Assembly (NCBI GenBank): GCA_003574895.1
Contig: PJFB01000003.1
Span: 372,001 to 436,000, forward strand
Direction: 5' to 3'
Length of the DNA stretch: 64,000 bases
From: Geobacter sp.
Lineage (GTDB): Bacteria; Desulfobacterota; Desulfuromonadia; Geobacterales; Pseudopelobacteraceae
Part shown: positions 37,127-47,289 of the stretch, one piece after another
Layout: each line of letters starts with the position of its first letter
Numbering within the stretch: position 1 is the stretch's first letter
The notes under the pieces: model-generated
The model's database searches: none
Seen by the model: the letters and a program-made list of their open reading frames with translations, nothing else
Told to the model about the DNA's origin: nothing
Position numbers and translations under genes: made by a program

Positions 37127-37525
37127 ATGCAGACTGCAGAGATTTCCATGACCACAAGCCGTCGAACCAGATTAGAGCCTATCACCAAACAGATAGCCGG
37201 AGTTATAGCACAAAATAACTGGCAAAATGGGATAGTTACAGTATTTGTTCCGCACACGACAGCCGGCGTGACCATCAATGAGAATGCAGACCCTGATGTG
37301 GCCCGTGACATGGAGTGGTTCAGCGACAAACTAATCCCGCAAAGCTGCCATTTTAGGCATTCCGAGGGAAATTCCGACGCCCACATCAAAGCCAGCTTCT
37401 TTGGCTCATCCATTCAAGTGATTGTTAGGGACGGGAAATTATGGTTGGGGACCTGGCAGGGAATATACCTCTGTGAATTCGACGGTCCACGAAATCGCAG
37501 GATCTTGCTGGCGTTCACGGAGTAA
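37127..37525 (+). CDS. YjbQ/UPF0047 family protein
   Basis: 132 residues. The family signatures are intact: VFVPHTTAGVTINENADPDV, HSEGNSDAHIKAS (two His and Asp cluster) and LGTWQGIYLCEFDGPR. Some members have thiamine-phosphate synthase activity, but the physiological role is unsettled. GGAGG lies before the ATG. The gene stands alone between the RND and MFS transporter genes. Confidence 0.9.
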   Translation: MQTAEISMTTSRRTRLEPITKQIAGVIAQNNWQNGIVTVFVPHTTAGVTINENADPDVARDMEWFSDKLIPQSCHFRHSEGNSDAHIKASFFGSSIQVIVRDGKLWLGTWQGIYLCEFDGPRNRRILLAFTE

Positions 37526-37555
37526 TGCGAAACACATTACTTTTATTCAAACAAA

Positions 37556-37589
37556 TAAAGGCCCTGGCAATGCAGGGCCTTTATTGTTT
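37556..37589. terminator. Terminator after yjbQ
   Basis: TAAAGGCCCTG and CAGGGCCTTTA form an 11-bp stem around a GCAATG loop, followed by TTGTTT. The A/T-flanked stem could act for both the plus-strand gene and the minus-strand MFS gene ending at 37634. Confidence 0.85.
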
Positions 37590-37633
37590 CATCGGACAGA
37601 TAATTCCATGAGCTCTTACATGGAGTTATGGTC

Positions 37634-38911
37634 TTAGTTGTTGCCGGATGGGGCCAATTGCGGGGCCACGCTTTCGGCTTTGCGATCTTTCAGGGCGAAA
37701 GTCAGCAATGCCGCAAATATGAGCAGACCGCATGCGGCATAGAAGGAACTGGTAAAATCACCAGATGCAACCTTCAACATCTCGGCGACACGGACCAGAA
37801 CGAGACCACCAACGCCCCAAGCTGTAAAGAGGCAGCCATAGTTGATACCGAAGTTTTTCAAGCCCCAGAGATCTTTGGCATATGAAGGGAAGAGACAAAG
37901 ATTGGCGCCATAATTGAAGCCGATGAAAGTTGCAAGCAGAACCAGCAGAACCGCATTAGGTGCACCTGTGGTTATAAACACCGCGGCAATCATCAAGGCC
38001 GCCTGGAAAAGACATACCAGGAGAAGGGTCGTGCGTCTGCCAATCTTGTCGGAGAGTACGCCTGCAACAACGCGCCCACCCGCATTGCCAACAGCCATGA
38101 CAGCCACTGCGATGAAAGCACTTGTGCCCATGCTCTTTTTGGCCAAGCCGGCAACACTGCCGATAACCATCAGGCCCGCACCAGCGCCGATAAAATATAT
38201 AGTCCAGAGAATATAAAACTCAACAGTGGACAATAATTGTGAAGGTGTCAAGTCAACAGCTGCTGCTTTCTTGACAGCAGAGCCAGGGGCGGGAGCACCA
38301 CCGGGCACATAACCCTGCGGAGGATTAATGAGCAGATTGGAAAGGCCGCACACGACCACGGTGAATCCAATTCCCAAATAGAGCATCGAATTTTGTATCC
38401 CGAATTTGCCGAGAAGAAAACTTGCCAGTGGAGCGATGTAAATCGGTGCAAGGCCGAAACCGGCAACAACGATACCAGCAATCATCCCGGTTTTTGCCGG
38501 TGGGAACCATTTGAGGGCTGGCGGGGTTGCAGAGGAATAGCCAAACCCCATGCCCATGCCGAACAGCACGCCGAAACCAAGAATCCACAAAGCATAACTG
38601 TTTGTTTGAGAGCAGATGATAAAGCCGCTCCCAACAAGCACGCCACCAATCATGGCTGTATACCTGGGACCGATCTTATCCTGCAACTTGCCGGCGATGA
38701 TCATGGCAAAAGCGAACAGGAGACATGACAACGCATACGGATCGTTAATTGATGCCTTATCCCAGGCAAAGGCATCAGGGCCGCCTTTCTTGATGGAGTC
38801 CGATATCGCTGATTTGAAGATACTCCAGGTGTAGAGGATGCCTAGGGCAAGATTGATGCCTGTCCCAGACAGAGTGACTATCCAGCCTTTGTTGGTTTCT
38901 GTTTGCGCCAT
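37634..38911 (-). CDS. OFA-family major facilitator transporter
   Basis: 425 residues with about 12 transmembrane helices. FGMGMGFGYSSATPPALKWFPPAKTG is the hallmark of the oxalate:formate antiporter (OFA) family; the cytoplasmic loop signature GKLQDKIGPR and RVVAGVLSDKIGRRTT are the paired MFS motifs. A loop near residue 205-225 is Pro/Ala-rich. The substrate is probably a small carboxylate but cannot be named. AGGAGG precedes the ATG. Confidence 0.88.
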   Translation of the reverse strand: MAQTETNKGWIVTLSGTGINLALGILYTWSIFKSAISDSIKKGGPDAFAWDKASINDPYALSCLLFAFAMIIAGKLQDKIGPRYTAMIGGVLVGSGFIICSQTNSYALWILGFGVLFGMGMGFGYSSATPPALKWFPPAKTGMIAGIVVAGFGLAPIYIAPLASFLLGKFGIQNSMLYLGIGFTVVVCGLSNLLINPPQGYVPGGAPAPGSAVKKAAAVDLTPSQLLSTVEFYILWTIYFIGAGAGLMVIGSVAGLAKKSMGTSAFIAVAVMAVGNAGGRVVAGVLSDKIGRRTTLLLVCLFQAALMIAAVFITTGAPNAVLLVLLATFIGFNYGANLCLFPSYAKDLWGLKNFGINYGCLFTAWGVGGLVLVRVAEMLKVASGDFTSSFYAACGLLIFAALLTFALKDRKAESVAPQLAPSGNN

Positions 38912-39647
38912 TGTCCTACCTCCTCATTTTTGTCGGCATTTAGCCCGGTTTTAAACTTCCCTCTGTCCATGTCTAGCGTGGTCTTTGTGTAAATCAATCA
39001 ACTGTCTTATCATTTTCAACAATTATATTTTCTTGGTTGCTGGCTTTAAATAAAACCCTTCAAAAACCAATACAAATCTGCATTACCACCCAGCGTTTTA
39101 TAATTTTTAGCACATCGTTATATTGCTGTCAAATACAATTCACCATCTTTCATCACCACACCCAATATTGACATTTTTTATTACGTTGTTTGATTTTTGT
39201 CAACACGTTTTTGCAATACCGCGATAACATGCTTATGTTACGCGATTTTTTAGTTATTTTACAACTCATATTTAGTCAGCAGAAGCAATCAACAAACCCC
39301 GCCATATGCCTGTTTATAGTGTTTGATAGAACTTGATGTTGTTTGTTTTTTGAATTTTAATACGACGTTCAACCCTATTTTTTTCAGCAACTTAATGCCC
39401 GATATAAACAGTTTGTTTCAATTCGTTTTATTCTCAATTACAACAGCAGCAATAAAATCAAAACACGCTTCCGTGATTTAGCGCAAACAGACATTATCTC
39501 TCTGTATTCTGTTGCCTTGATATTCAAGACCTATGTATCACTGCCGGGGATTAAATTGATCGGGGGCTCTTGGAACAAAATGGAGTGTGTGCTAAAGTGG
39601 ACTAAAAATTACTCTTGGAAAATTAGTTACGGGAGCTTGAGTATAAA
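38912..39647. other. Long AT-rich intergenic region
   Basis: About 735 bp clearly richer in A/T than the flanking genes. No frame looks coding and no strong hairpin with a T-tract was found. TTGTTTG-like words recur (near 39187, 39340 and 39410). It should hold the promoter for the MFS gene, whose ATG is at its left end; no confident element could be chosen. Confidence 0.5.
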
Positions 39648-39938
39648 TCAATCATCGATATTTTTTTTTCGATGCTCAACCACACTATTCTCCAAAGCTA
39701 CCTCACGGATAATTTTTTCTGCCTCTTCTTCAGTCAAACCCACCCCTGGTTTATTCCCCATCCAGTGGGTAATTTCTTCTTTCGGAGGATCCAAGAGCCT
39801 GGGAATCGAAGGGCCTGAAACAAAGCGACCATTGACCAAGAGGGCTGCCTGGAAGACACCTTCTTCCTTGACGACGGCAAACTCGGCCTTCATCCCATTG
39901 GAAAGGATTTTTGTAAGAATTGTGCGCTTATAAAGCAT
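39648..39938 (-). CDS. Small hypothetical protein
   Basis: 96 residues from an ATG with GGAG 8 nt upstream. No family is recognised. It reads as a soluble, charged protein: a beta-like N-terminal half (AEFAVVKEEGVFQAALLVNGRFVSG) followed by a helix-rich, acidic C-terminal half (LTEEEAEKIIREVALE) and a basic tail. It is divergent from the moxR gene and far upstream of the MFS gene. The good start and protein-like composition favour a real gene; function is unknown. Confidence 0.68.
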   Translation of the reverse strand: MLYKRTILTKILSNGMKAEFAVVKEEGVFQAALLVNGRFVSGPSIPRLLDPPKEEITHWMGNKPGVGLTEEEAEKIIREVALENSVVEHRKKNIDD

Positions 39939-40050
39939 GGTTCAGTCTCCGTCGTATTGATTTGTTGTTGTTATGGTGCAAGCCTAAGTGAATCCAAAAT
40001 CAAAACTTTTGTTTTATATTGTATATCAAACATATAATTAAGGCCAACCT

Positions 40051-40995
40051 ATGACTGCATCTTCTACTAAATACATTATTTCAGCAATGCTCGACAAGCT
40101 CTGCAACAGCCACCTGCACGGCAAAAAGGAAGTGCTGCGTCTTTCCGTAATCGCACTGTTGGCAGGAGGGCATATTCTTATAGAAGACCTGCCGGGGCTT
40201 GGCAAGACCACTATCGCCCTGGCCCTGGCCGGAATAACCAATCTAACTTTCGGCCGTGTGCAATGCACCAGTGACCTTCTTCCCTCAGACATTACCGGAC
40301 TATCGATCTTCAATCGCGACGAAGGACGTTTCACATTTTTGTCCGGACCGATTTTCAACAACATAATTTTGCTGGATGAGATCAATAGGGCCATGCCACG
40401 TACACAGAGCGCAATGCTGGAGGCCATGGAGGAGCGACGTGTAACGGTTGAAGGGACAACACATCTCTTACCCGACCCATTCATGGTATTCGCCACACAA
40501 AACCCTTCCGATCAAAGCGGCACCTTCCCTCTGCCCGAATCACAGCTCGATCGCTTCCTGCTTTGCACCGGCATCGGCTATCCACCAGAACACTTGGAGA
40601 AAGAGATCATCATGGGGGGCGGCATTCGCGAAAAGATCAGTTCCATCAAACCAATGGCAACCGCTACCGACATCCTGGCCGCGCGCCGTGCGGTTGCCGA
40701 GGAGATCTACCTTTCCGAGAAGGTGGTTGCCTACATCTATACCCTAATAGCGGCAACCCGCAACCATCTCCAGATCCAAACCGGACTTTCCACCAGAGCC
40801 GCCATCAACCTTGCCCAGGCAGCGAAAGCCGCAGCTTTTCTGGAAGGGCGTGATTTCGTAGCGCCCGAGGACGTGAAAGGAGTTGCAGTTGCCGTCTGCT
40901 CCCATCGCCTGATCCTGCGGCCGGAATACGAAACCGCCCACCGAGGAGAACTCCTACGCACCATAATCGCCGACATACCGCTACCTTTGGCCTGA
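40051..40995 (+). CDS. MoxR-type AAA+ ATPase
   Basis: 314 residues. Walker A is EDLPGLGKTT, Walker B IILLDEINRAMPRTQSA, sensor 1 FMVFATQNPSDQSGTFPLPESQLDRF. MoxR ATPases act with a DUF58 protein, as encoded next, as chaperone-like factors for envelope or metalloprotein maturation. The client is unknown. The start has a weak ribosome site. Confidence 0.92.
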   Translation: MTASSTKYIISAMLDKLCNSHLHGKKEVLRLSVIALLAGGHILIEDLPGLGKTTIALALAGITNLTFGRVQCTSDLLPSDITGLSIFNRDEGRFTFLSGPIFNNIILLDEINRAMPRTQSAMLEAMEERRVTVEGTTHLLPDPFMVFATQNPSDQSGTFPLPESQLDRFLLCTGIGYPPEHLEKEIIMGGGIREKISSIKPMATATDILAARRAVAEEIYLSEKVVAYIYTLIAATRNHLQIQTGLSTRAAINLAQAAKAAAFLEGRDFVAPEDVKGVAVAVCSHRLILRPEYETAHRGELLRTIIADIPLPLA

Positions 40996-41867
40996 AGATC
41001 AGCAAGTCCGGGGCACTCTACATCACCATCACCCTCCTGCTCGGTTTCTCTGCGGTTAACACCGGGAACAATCTGCTGTTTCTGATCGTGTCCGGACTTT
41101 TGGCTTTCATGTCCGTCACCGGACTGGTCGGCATGATGAACATCAAGGGACTCGACCCTGATATCCAGCCACCGGAGGAAATCTTCGCCGGCATGGCATC
41201 TACTTTCAAGTTGCGGATCAGAAACACCAAGCGGTTCATTCCTTCTTTTCTAATCAGGGTAGAGTGTTTCGGGGGCCAGGGAGTGACCATACCTTTGGTG
41301 CCCAGGTCAGACTCAGCCTCCGGAAATGTGACCCTTACCTTCACCGAGCGTGGACATTCAGGCATCGGGCAGATAATAGTCAGCTCCCCATTTCCGGTAA
41401 ACTTTTTCACCCGCTACTGGATTTTTGCGGTTGACAGAGATTTTGTCGTCTTCCCCCGCCTCATCCATGGTCCGTTATCCGGCAACGGATTGGAAAAACG
41501 GACGTCGGGAAGCAGCATCCACCATGGGCGGGGACTGGATGGCGAATTGGAACGGATTTCAGCCTACTCCGGCAGCGAACCGCTCAGAATGATCCATTGG
41601 AAATTGTCCGCCCGCAGCGACGATTTATTGGTAAAGGTATTCGGCAGTCAGGCCACCATGCCACTGATCATCGATCTCAACGCTCAACCAGGGCAAAGCA
41701 TGGAAGAGCGAATATCCCGCGCTGCCTGGCTGGTAAAGCACTGGGTGCGCAATAGACCGGTGGGACTCAAGTTCGAAAACCGTATCATACCTGCCGAAGC
41801 AGGCCATCGCCACGGCCTGAAATTGATGACGGAACTGGCACTTTGGGGTAAGGATGACACAACCTAG
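40992..41867 (+). CDS. DUF58-domain protein, probable CTG start
   Basis: 291 residues if translation starts at CTG 40992, overlapping the moxR stop (CTGA). This gives MKISKSGALYITITLLLG...AVNTGNNLLFLI, the usual DUF58 N-terminal hydrophobic hairpin. There is no in-frame ATG, GTG or TTG before GTG 41088, and that start would remove the first transmembrane segment. The DUF58 core is clear: ERISAYSGSEPLRMIHWKLSARSDDLLVKVF (read around 41550-41640). It probably partners with the MoxR ATPase. No Shine-Dalgarno is visible at the CTG, so reinitiation, an unusual start or a sequencing error remain possible. Confidence 0.8.
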   Translation: MKISKSGALYITITLLLGFSAVNTGNNLLFLIVSGLLAFMSVTGLVGMMNIKGLDPDIQPPEEIFAGMASTFKLRIRNTKRFIPSFLIRVECFGGQGVTIPLVPRSDSASGNVTLTFTERGHSGIGQIIVSSPFPVNFFTRYWIFAVDRDFVVFPRLIHGPLSGNGLEKRTSGSSIHHGRGLDGELERISAYSGSEPLRMIHWKLSARSDDLLVKVFGSQATMPLIIDLNAQPGQSMEERISRAAWLVKHWVRNRPVGLKFENRIIPAEAGHRHGLKLMTELALWGKDDTT

Positions 41868-41953
41868 AAACTACAAATATGACCATTGCTTCACCCATCA
41901 GTCAAAAATTGCATAACAGAAAATTCTGAGCCTGGGATGCATGGTTACCATCC

Positions 41954-43885
41954 ATGAATTTACTACTAGCTAATATAATCGCCAGCCTTTCCTATGCCAT
42001 TGCACTGTGCGGAATCGTGCCGCTTTTCCCATGGCTGACCACCACACCTCGATTGGCGATTATGGCAGGCATGGCTGCCGGCATCTGGCAAAACTTCCGC
42101 GGAAACTGGCCAACAAAAAATTGGGCGTATAATGCCGCCATTGTTCCGGTCTTCCTGTACTACTCACTCCAGTACAGCCGCGCCAACCCGATCCAGCCAG
42201 TGGTAAGCGTGCTTGCCATTATGCTGGCCATCAGGCTGGGCGGTGAAAAGAGCGGCCGCTACTACCTACAGATCCAGGCCTTGTCGCTATTCTGCCTGGC
42301 GTCTTCATCTCTGTTCGACCTTAGTCCGGCATTCCTTATTTATCTTGCCTTAATGCTCCTGATGGTTGCTGTCGAACTGGTATTGTTAACCTTTTACTCC
42401 CAGGACAGCAGTATGGTGCTGAGCCGCGCAGACCTGCGCCGGGTTGTGGCGGCCGGGTTATTCATGCCGCTTGCATCTCTGCCGCTTCTGGTCATCTTAT
42501 TCCCCATCTTGCCCCGCACCCAACTTCCCCTCTGGAATTTTCTCTCCCCGGCCATTGCCCGTACCAGCGGCATAGCGGACAAGGTAGAGCCAGGCAGCAG
42601 CGCAAACATCGGAGAGACCCCTGTTCTGGCATTCAGGGCTGAGATGCCCCACCAGCCTCAAGCAACCTTGTATTGGCGAGGCACGGTTTTTAACAAAATA
42701 GTCGGTAATCGTTGGGTTCGTGACGAAATGATGCCGTTTGAACGGATAAACTCAACCGGTCCCCAAGTCACCCAGTCCATTTATCCCGAGCCAAGTTTGT
42801 CCCGCACCTTGATTGCGCTGGACGCTCCTACCGCTATATCGCTCCGAAGAATCAGGCGTACGTCCGACAATACCTATATACTGTTGGGATCTGCTACAAA
42901 ACGGCTCAGTTACAAAGCAGAGTCGAGTACCGTCGGCATTTTGCCGGTTGCAAATAATTTCAAGCACGATTTCTACCTGCAACTCCCCGCAGATATTCCG
43001 CCCCGCATCAGGCGCCTGGCAGATGGCATCCAGCGCCAAGGCCACAGTGATGCCCGCCGAATCGAGCTCCTGGAACAATATTTCCGTAATGGGAATTATC
43101 GCTATTCCCTTCATGATCTGCCAACAGGAGATCACGCCTTGGAAAAATTTTTATTCGACAAAAAACAAGGGCACTGCGAATTCTTTGCCTCGTCCTTCGC
43201 ATTGGTGTTGCGAGCCGCCGGGGTTCCGGCACGACTGGTAGGAGGCTACCTTGGTGGCGATTACAACGAAATGGGGGGATACTACCTGATTACCGAAGAC
43301 AAAGCCCATGTCTGGGTTGAGGTCTTCATAGCCGGCAAAGGATGGATGCGGATCGACCCGAGCGGCTTTGCCGTAAACGCAGGGGCGATCTGGGGAGGTG
43401 CCCCCAAACACAATCTGTTCAGGAAGATGCAACTGGCGTTAGATTCATTAAACCACGTATGGAATCGCGCCATTATTTCATACGATTTTGAAAGTCAGGT
43501 TGATGCCGTTCGCAGGGCGGGTAAAAGCCTCAAGAAACTAGATCCGGGAATCGCTTTAAAGATCGTCTGGCCGGTTGTAATATTATTTGCCGTATTGATC
43601 GCAGCATTCTTCATCATAGTAAATCGAAACAATTTGCAGTGGCCATCGCGTGAAGAACGCTTGCTACGAAAATTCTACCACCGGCTTGAAAACGACTGCG
43701 GCATCAAAGCAAAGCGCAATCGGCAAGGATTGTACGAATTAGCAGCCATTAGTAACAACGAAAAAGTCAGGGAATTTGTGGATATGTATGGCGGGGTGGT
43801 TTATCGAGATCGGAAGCTTTCGGCAGATGAATACAAACGGCTGAAACGAAAACTTAAAGACGGTTTTGACAAAACATTCCAATAA
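41954..43885 (+). CDS. Transglutaminase-like membrane protein (DUF3488/DUF4129)
   Basis: 643 residues. About six N-terminal transmembrane helices (to about residue 190) precede a periplasmic transglutaminase-like domain with Cys in QGHCEFFASSFALVLRAAG, His in DKAHVWVEV and Asp in RIDPSG. A final transmembrane helix (about 540-560) and a DUF4129-type tail follow. Such TgpA-like proteins often lie beside MoxR and DUF58 genes. The three form a recurring envelope-associated module of uncertain function. Confidence 0.88.
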   Translation: MNLLLANIIASLSYAIALCGIVPLFPWLTTTPRLAIMAGMAAGIWQNFRGNWPTKNWAYNAAIVPVFLYYSLQYSRANPIQPVVSVLAIMLAIRLGGEKSGRYYLQIQALSLFCLASSSLFDLSPAFLIYLALMLLMVAVELVLLTFYSQDSSMVLSRADLRRVVAAGLFMPLASLPLLVILFPILPRTQLPLWNFLSPAIARTSGIADKVEPGSSANIGETPVLAFRAEMPHQPQATLYWRGTVFNKIVGNRWVRDEMMPFERINSTGPQVTQSIYPEPSLSRTLIALDAPTAISLRRIRRTSDNTYILLGSATKRLSYKAESSTVGILPVANNFKHDFYLQLPADIPPRIRRLADGIQRQGHSDARRIELLEQYFRNGNYRYSLHDLPTGDHALEKFLFDKKQGHCEFFASSFALVLRAAGVPARLVGGYLGGDYNEMGGYYLITEDKAHVWVEVFIAGKGWMRIDPSGFAVNAGAIWGGAPKHNLFRKMQLALDSLNHVWNRAIISYDFESQVDAVRRAGKSLKKLDPGIALKIVWPVVILFAVLIAAFFIIVNRNNLQWPSREERLLRKFYHRLENDCGIKAKRNRQGLYELAAISNNEKVREFVDMYGGVVYRDRKLSADEYKRLKRKLKDGFDKTFQ

Positions 43886-44007
43886 TAGGAATCAACAACT
43901 GCCCAATTCAACAAACCTTGAGCCATACACTCCACCAGAGCTGCAATAAATAAAATGTGCGTGCAACTGACAAAATCTCATCATGATTTAAGAGGTTTCC
44001 GTAAAAC

Positions 44008-44043
44008 TTGACGTAATCAATCATTCAATGTATGTAATTGAAT
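44008..44043 (+). promoter_or_regulatory. Candidate promoter and inverted repeat before the diheme sensor kinase
   Basis: TTGACG at 44008 is followed after 17 bp by TATGTA. ATTCAAT (44023-44029) and ATTGAAT (44037-44043) form a perfect 7-bp inverted repeat with a 7-bp spacer that covers the -10 region, an operator-like position. Confidence 0.4.
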
Positions 44044-44079
44044 GTTTAAATTTTAACCATGTTCGAATAAAGGTTCAGC

Positions 44080-45666
44080 ATGCATTTGCGTCTATCCCTC
44101 ATTGCCAAGATCACTATTGCCACATCCCTCATCCTAATCGGATTCATGTGGACTCTCGACTCTATTAACTTAAAATATTTCAGAAATATCATGACCGAGT
44201 ATGCTGTTTCCAATGCGGAGCAGATCGCTGAGATTATCAATCAAAGTGCATACGATGCCATGATGAAGAACGACAAAACCCAACTTTACGAGGTTATAAG
44301 CCATATTGGTGAGAGTAAAAGCATTGAGCACATCCGCCTGATTGACCGGGAGGGAAAGGTTGTATTCTCCAGCACCAGGCAAGAGATCGGCATGATAATC
44401 ACCAAGAAAGCCGAAGCATGCCAGATGTGCCACAAAACCGGTAATCCCCGACTCTATGCACCGTCAATGCACCGCAGCCGCCTGTTCACCACAGCCAGCG
44501 GCAAAGAGGTACTTGGACTAACAAAAGCCATCTACAATCAACCCAGCTGCTCCACGGCTTCATGCCATTTTCATCATAGCGAGTACAATATTCTGGGAAT
44601 CCTGGACATTTCAATCTCCCTAGAAAACTTTTTCCAAAAATCCCATGAATACCGCATGCAATTCATCATCATGACCTGTATTCTGCTGCTCCTGATAGGC
44701 ATCTTGCTTACATTTCTTACCCAGAAGCTCGTCAATCGCCCTGTACAGCGCCTCGTTCGTCACACCAACCTCGTCGCTGACGGTGACCTGGACGTTAGGG
44801 TTCCGGTTGACTCTCACGATGAACTAGGCGAACTCTCCGATACCGTCAACCGGATGACTGAAAACCTCCAAAAGGCCCATGAAGAACTCAAAGACTGGGG
44901 GATAAGCCTGGAGCGAAAAGTAGAAGAGCGGTCGCGCGAAATTAAACAGATTCAGGCTCAACTCTACCGTTCCGACAAATTGGCATCGCTGGGACAGCTG
45001 GTGGCCGGCATCGCCCATGAGATCAACAACCCTTTAACGGGAGTCCTGCTCTTCTCTTCCATCGTCAGTAGCGACAAGCGTCTTGATCCGGCTCTCAAGG
45101 CCGATTTGGAAAGGGTTATCTCCGAAACCAGCCGTTGTGCCGATATCGTCAAGCGCCTCCTGGAATTCTCCCGCGAAACGGTTGCCCATAAAGAATCACT
45201 TTCATTCACCGTGATCCTTGACAAGGTTGTTGCCCTTATGAACCAGCACCCTTGTTTTCATGGCATTAATATTGTCAAAATCTACTCCCCGAATCTCCCT
45301 AACATAATCGTGGATCCTGGCCAAATACAACAGGTACTGATGAACCTGTTAGTCAACGCATGCCATGCCATGCCAGGTGGCGGAACTCTTTCACTCCACA
45401 CCTACATGTCGCCTGACAGCAATTTTGTGGGTGTGGATGTCATTGATACCGGCTGCGGCATCTCCGAAGACGACCTTCAGCGGATCTTTGACCCGTTTTT
45501 TACTACAAAATCTGATGGGACCGGACTAGGGCTCTCGATATCCTACGGAATTGTGACAAATAATGGTGGTAAGCTAGAGGTAAAAAGCAAAGTTGGCGAG
45601 GGGACGACCTTTTCGATTTTGCTACCTGTGAATGACGGTAACCAACCGGAAATTCCGACTGTATAA
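44080..45666 (+). CDS. Sensor histidine kinase with a diheme c-type periplasmic domain
   Basis: 528 residues. TM1 (about 8-28) and TM2 (195-214) flank a periplasmic sensor with CQMCH (114-118) and CSTASCH (157-163, a CX4CH heme motif). A HAMP domain and coiled coil lead to the H-box AGIAHEINNPLTG (His313) and a complete ATPase domain (NACHAMPGGG, DTGCGISEDD, DGTGLGLSIS). Heme-bearing sensors of this type are known in Geobacter and may read redox potential or a gas ligand. The gene converges on a sigma54 activator gene that is its likely partner. Confidence 0.92.
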   Translation: MHLRLSLIAKITIATSLILIGFMWTLDSINLKYFRNIMTEYAVSNAEQIAEIINQSAYDAMMKNDKTQLYEVISHIGESKSIEHIRLIDREGKVVFSSTRQEIGMIITKKAEACQMCHKTGNPRLYAPSMHRSRLFTTASGKEVLGLTKAIYNQPSCSTASCHFHHSEYNILGILDISISLENFFQKSHEYRMQFIIMTCILLLLIGILLTFLTQKLVNRPVQRLVRHTNLVADGDLDVRVPVDSHDELGELSDTVNRMTENLQKAHEELKDWGISLERKVEERSREIKQIQAQLYRSDKLASLGQLVAGIAHEINNPLTGVLLFSSIVSSDKRLDPALKADLERVISETSRCADIVKRLLEFSRETVAHKESLSFTVILDKVVALMNQHPCFHGINIVKIYSPNLPNIIVDPGQIQQVLMNLLVNACHAMPGGGTLSLHTYMSPDSNFVGVDVIDTGCGISEDDLQRIFDPFFTTKSDGTGLGLSISYGIVTNNGGKLEVKSKVGEGTTFSILLPVNDGNQPEIPTV

Positions 45667-45684
45667 CATCAGTTACCGTTTGTT

Positions 45685-47100
45685 TTATTTTTCCATCTGG
45701 GCCTTTACTGAGATGCCGAGACGTTTAAGCATGCCCTGAAAATTTGGCCGCAGAATCCCTGTTTCTTCAGCAGCCCTGGTTACATTCCAATTGTTGCGTT
45801 CCAACGCGTTAATCACAAAAGCCTTTTCAATATTCTCAACCGACTTGCCCCGGATATGCCGCTTCATCTCCTTGAGCTCATCGGCATTGGTAGGAATGTA
45901 TCCTCCGAAAGCAGGAGTATCTTCCTCAGCCGAATCAAACAGTTCAAGGTCTTCCTTGTGTATGATATCTCCTTCTGTCAGAACAACGGCACGTTCAATG
46001 GTATTTTCCAGTTCCCGCACGTTTCCTGGGTACGAATAGCTCTCCAAAAGCGTCATTGCATCAGGGGCAACACCACGTATCTCTTTGCCTATTTCAGCCG
46101 TGAATTTTTTTAAAAAATGGCTGATGAGCAGCGGCAGATCCCCCTTGCGTTCACGGAGCGGCGGCAATTCTATCGGAATGATATTGAGGCGGAAATACAG
46201 GTCTTCCCGAAAATGCCCTTCAGCAACCATTGTCTTGAGATTTCGATTCGTAGCTGCAACCAGATGAATATTGATAGGAATCGGCTGGGTACCGCCTATT
46301 GGCGTCACCTGCCTTTCCTGCAGCACCCGCAAGAGCTTTGCCTGCGTTGAAATGCTGATGTTAGACACCTCGTCCAGAAAAAGCGTCCCACCGTCGGCCA
46401 CTTTAAAAAGTCCCATCTTGGTTTGAATGGCGCCGGTAAAAGAGCCTTTAACATGCCCGAACAATTCACTTTCAAGAAGATTTTCGGCCAGAGAGGTACA
46501 GTCTATTGCCACGAAAGGCATATCGCGCCTGGGGCCATTATTATGTATGGCACGGGCCACGAGCTCTTTGCCTGTACCACTCTCACCAGTAATCAGCACA
46601 GTGCTGTCGGTAGCGGCAACCTGCATGATCCTTCGGTAAACTTTTTGGATTTCCTTGCTCTCACCAACAAACTGGTTAAATCCGTGATGACTGCTGATCT
46701 CTTTTTTGAGATAGAACTCGTCGAGGATTACATTCCTTTGTTCAAGTGCACGTTCAACTTTTTCATTAATCTGATCCGGGGTAAAAGGCTTGGCGATATA
46801 ATCAACAGCGCCATTTTTCATGGCATCTACGGCCGTATCCACAGTGGCATATCCGGTTATCATTATGACAGGCACATCGGGCTGGAGTGTCTTGACGGCT
46901 TTCAGTACTTCAATGCCGTTCATGCCAGGCATCTTAAGATCGGTAATGATGAGGTCAAATTCCTTTTCCTGTAGGAGCTCTACGGCTTTGTGACCACTTA
47001 TGCAAGTAATCACCTCGAAACGCTCACCATCAAGAATCCTTTGAAGCCCATCCCTTACCACTGCTTCGTCATCAACAACCAGTATTGATATCCTACCCAC
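45685..47100 (-). CDS. NtrC-family sigma54-dependent response regulator, BccR-like
   Basis: 471 residues with GTG start at 47100 (AAGGGA upstream). Receiver domain: VVDDEAV and phospho-acceptor in [14 protein letters not shown]+ domain: GESGTGKE, a sigma54 loop written GSFTGA, and [11 protein letters not shown]. Fis-type [26 protein letters not shown]. In G. sulfurreducens BccR is the sigma54 activator required for the cbcBA cytochromes; a CbcBA-OmcQ-like cluster lies across the long intergenic region here. BccR identity is inferred from context and should be checked. Confidence 0.9.
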   Translation of the reverse strand: MGRISILVVDDEAVVRDGLQRILDGERFEVITCISGHKAVELLQEKEFDLIITDLKMPGMNGIEVLKAVKTLQPDVPVIMITGYATVDTAVDAMKNGAVDYIAKPFTPDQINEKVERALEQRNVILDEFYLKKEISSHHGFNQFVGESKEIQKVYRRIMQVAATDSTVLITGESGTGKELVARAIHNNGPRRDMPFVAIDCTSLAENLLESELFGHVKGSFTGAIQTKMGLFKVADGGTLFLDEVSNISISTQAKLLRVLQERQVTPIGGTQPIPINIHLVAATNRNLKTMVAEGHFREDLYFRLNIIPIELPPLRERKGDLPLLISHFLKKFTAEIGKEIRGVAPDAMTLLESYSYPGNVRELENTIERAVVLTEGDIIHKEDLELFDSAEEDTPAFGGYIPTNADELKEMKRHIRGKSVENIEKAFVINALERNNWNVTRAAEETGILRPNFQGMLKRLGISVKAQMEK

Positions 47101-47267
47101 GCCTGTTCCCTTTCGCCAACAATGCTTAAATTACCTACAATTTGATTTTAATGTCGATTGAATCAGGAGCCTATAATCAACCATCTCTGATTCTAAGTCA
47201 ATGATTTCCTTCCCAGAAACATATTATAACCCCTCAAAACCCCGGAAGTTATTGTGATGTGTATATT

Positions 47268-47289
47268 TATTGAATACATGTATACAATA
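47268..47289. repeat. Operator-like 22-bp palindrome
   Basis: TATTGAATACATGTATACAATA is symmetric around ACATGT with one mismatched pair per arm. It lies about 170 bp before the activator gene at 47100 and about 200 bp before the sigma54 promoter at 47491, so it could serve as an enhancer, an autoregulatory site or both. Confidence 0.45.

Noticed and set aside
39517..39933. Plus-strand 138-codon frame over the small minus-strand gene
   Set aside because: Poor protein composition and no ribosome site; the opposite frame at 39648-39938 has GGAG upstream and a protein-like sequence.
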